Assembly: GCA_946481625.1 (NCBI GenBank)
Contig: CAMLOZ010000132.1
Span: 1 to 8,098 of the forward strand
DNA length: 8,098 bases
From: an uncultured Haloferula sp.
Lineage (GTDB): Bacteria; Verrucomicrobiota; Verrucomicrobiae; Verrucomicrobiales; Akkermansiaceae
Direction of reading: 5' to 3'
How positions within the stretch are numbered: the stretch's first letter is position 1; each line of letters begins with the position of its first letter. The notes beneath the pieces are model-generated. The model saw nothing but the letters and a program-made list of their open reading frames with translations. It searched no databases and was not told the DNA's origin. This document shows, piece by piece, positions 7,044 to 8,098 of this stretch. The translations under genes were made by a program, and so were the position numbers.

Positions 7044-7087
7044 CCCAAGGTGTCCCGTCATCTGAGGGACGGACGGGACACCCTGGG
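7044..7087. repeat. Long near-perfect inverted repeat in the convergent spacer
   Basis: GGTGTCCCGTC (7049-7059) pairs exactly with GACGGGACACC (7072-7082) around a 12-nt loop. After one A/C mismatch (7048/7083) the stem continues with CCCA (7044-7047) pairing TGGG (7084-7087). This gives about 15 paired positions. No T-run follows on either side. It could stabilise 3' ends, assist termination from the plus-strand genes, be a palindromic dispersed element, or be a protein-binding site. Confidence 0.7.
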
Positions 7088-7105
7088 TGGGAGGGGAGGC
7101 AGTGC

Positions 7106-7130
7106 GAATCCTGAAGATCAAGGATTCAGG
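7106..7130. repeat. Two mutually exclusive small hairpins
   Basis: GAATCCT (7106-7112) can pair with AGGATTC (7121-7127) around 8 nt. Alternatively CCTGAA (7110-7115) can pair with TTCAGG (7125-7130) around 9 nt. The pairings share bases, so only one can form at a time. No function can be assigned. Confidence 0.5.
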
Positions 7131-7230
7131 TATGTTTAAATCACGTCACTGCGCGTTTGACCAGCAGAGATTTGAGGCGGACCCGACAAAGTGTGCCATC
7201 GCACATCCCGCCGCTCCCTCGGCAAGGGGA

Positions 7231-7989
7231 TCACTTGGCCTCCGCCTCGTCTCCACCGAAGAAGCCCTTCACGTAGCCGAACTCGATCATCGTGTCCTGC
7301 CATGGGGCGATGGCGTTGGGATTCTGGAAAATCCGGCCCGCGCGCGCCATTGCGGCTTCCGCTTCCATTTCCTTGCCGTTGGAGAAGAGGATCGCCGCCT
7401 CCGCATAGTAGGGATACGGGGAATCGTCGAGGTAGTCGTATTTCTTCGCCATGGCCGCGGCTTCCTCCGCTTTGTTGAGCTTCAGTTTCACCAGCAGCAG
7501 CTTGAACTCGGTCAAGCGGCTCAACTGGAACTGGGACTTGTTGGTGGCGGGGGCCAGCTCCAGCACGCGGGTCAGGGTGCGTTCGGCTTCCTCCCAGTTC
7601 TTGGTGACGAAGTTCAACTCGGCGATGTTGAAGACGATCTCGGCATTGTCCGGGGTGAGCGAATCCGCCTTCTTGAAACATTCCATCGCCTTGTCGAAGT
7701 TCCGGAACTCGACCTGGCAGGCACCGATCAAATTGAGCAGCCCGGGATCGTCGGGGAAAATGGCCGAGGCCTCTTTCGTCTTGTCGAGCGCCTCGAACAC
7801 GCGCTTCTCGCCGAAGAGGCGGCGTGCTTCGTTGAGCTTCTCGGTGAATTCCTTGCGCTTCGCCTCGGGCAAATTGGAGAAGGCCACCTCGTGGGGGCGT
7901 TTGGGCGCGTCCGCAGCTTCCTTTTCCTGCGCATGCAGCAGGGACAGCGGGATCAGGCACAGCAGCAGGGTTCGGAAAATCGCTTTCAT
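7231..7989 (-). CDS. Exported tetratricopeptide-repeat protein
   Basis: From the ATG at 7989 the product has 252 residues and begins with a clear Sec signal peptide: MKAIFR, hydrophobic LLLCLIPLSLL, and a probable cleavage after LLHA (residue 20). The mature part is helical and carries about three TPR units. These cover roughly 49-82 (ALDKTKEASAIFPDDP), 83-116 (LNLIGACQVEF...KAMECFKKADSLTPDN) and 117-150 (IAELNF...EEAERTLTRVLELAP); more degenerate helices follow. TPRs make protein-binding scaffolds, so a periplasmic or envelope adaptor role is likely, with the partner unknown. A longer in-frame ATG at 8037 would put 16 residues before the signal peptide and is less likely. The gene lies 56 nt after the stop of the gene at the right edge and is followed by the terminator at 7012-7036. 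Confidence 0.88.
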   Translation of the reverse strand: MKAIFRTLLLCLIPLSLLHAQEKEAADAPKRPHEVAFSNLPEAKRKEFTEKLNEARRLFGEKRVFEALDKTKEASAIFPDDPGLLNLIGACQVEFRNFDKAMECFKKADSLTPDNAEIVFNIAELNFVTKNWEEAERTLTRVLELAPATNKSQFQLSRLTEFKLLLVKLKLNKAEEAAAMAKKYDYLDDSPYPYYAEAAILFSNGKEMEAEAAMARAGRIFQNPNAIAPWQDTMIEFGYVKGFFGGDEAEAK

Positions 7990-8045
7990 GGTTCGGGGAA
8001 TCGACTCCACGCTAGAGGGTGGCCCAAGCTCCTGCAAGCCGCGGT

Positions 8046-8098
8046 TCAGGCTTTGTAAAGCCCCCGCGCGGCAATGTAGGCCGCGACCGGCGGCGGCA
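8046..8098 (-). CDS. nadD: 3' end of a gene, probably nicotinate-nucleotide adenylyltransferase (NadD)
   Basis: Only the last 16 codons and the TGA (8046-8048) are in the window. The peptide ends PPPVAAYIAARGLYKA. NadD proteins characteristically end in a P-x-x-V-x-x-YI-x-x-x-GLY pattern, so NadD, which adenylates nicotinate mononucleotide in NAD synthesis, is the best reading. With so few residues this is a similarity judgement and other families are possible. The TPR gene starts 56 nt downstream on the same strand and may be cotranscribed. Confidence 0.5.
   Translation of the reverse strand, partial: PPPVAAYIAARGLYKA

Noticed and set aside
7157..7190. TTGACC as a possible -35 box in the convergent spacer
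   Set aside because: No -10-like hexamer lies at suitable spacing and there is no downstream plus-strand gene to serve.
7087..8058. 323-codon plus-strand frame over the TPR gene
   Set aside because: It is antisense to a gene with a clean signal peptide and TPR pattern, so it is a shadow.

Overview
The window reads as high-GC chromosomal DNA from a free-living Gram-negative bacterium. The gene styles suggest Verrucomicrobiota: a short zinc-ribbon/single-TM protein behind a class A PBP, a small secreted TPR protein, and a MidA-type methyltransferase. This placement is inferred from protein style, not from a phylogenetic marker.

Layout. On the minus strand, reading right to left from 5491, there is a three-gene run. 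First comes a bifunctional-type class A penicillin-binding protein (3068-5491). Next is a zinc-ribbon, single-TM protein whose longest start overlaps the PBP stop (1950-3101). Last is an open frame from 1941 that runs off the left edge. Its first ~446 codons belong to a conserved but uncharacterised protein family. At about 592-606 it switches in frame to the middle of a non-ribosomal peptide synthetase adenylation domain. Both partners are truncated at the join, so a chimeric contig or recombination scar is more likely than a working fusion.

Divergent from the PBP, across 76 bp, lies a plus-strand pair: a MidA/NDUFAF7-like methyltransferase (5568-6620) and an ATGA-overlapped small membrane protein (6617-7003). 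A 227-bp convergent spacer with several hairpins (7004-7230) separates this pair from a minus-strand exported TPR protein (7231-7989). At the right edge are the last codons of another minus-strand gene, whose C-terminus looks like NadD (8046-8098).

The main biological observation is that the PBP keeps an intact glycosyltransferase domain and its KTG motif, but the cognate SxxK site reads T-A-F-L and the SxN site reads S-K-I. It looks like a glycan polymerase carrying a dead transpeptidase domain. The main structural observation is the A-domain chimera at the left edge. No RNA genes, CRISPR arrays, insertion sequences or complete biosynthetic cluster are visible.
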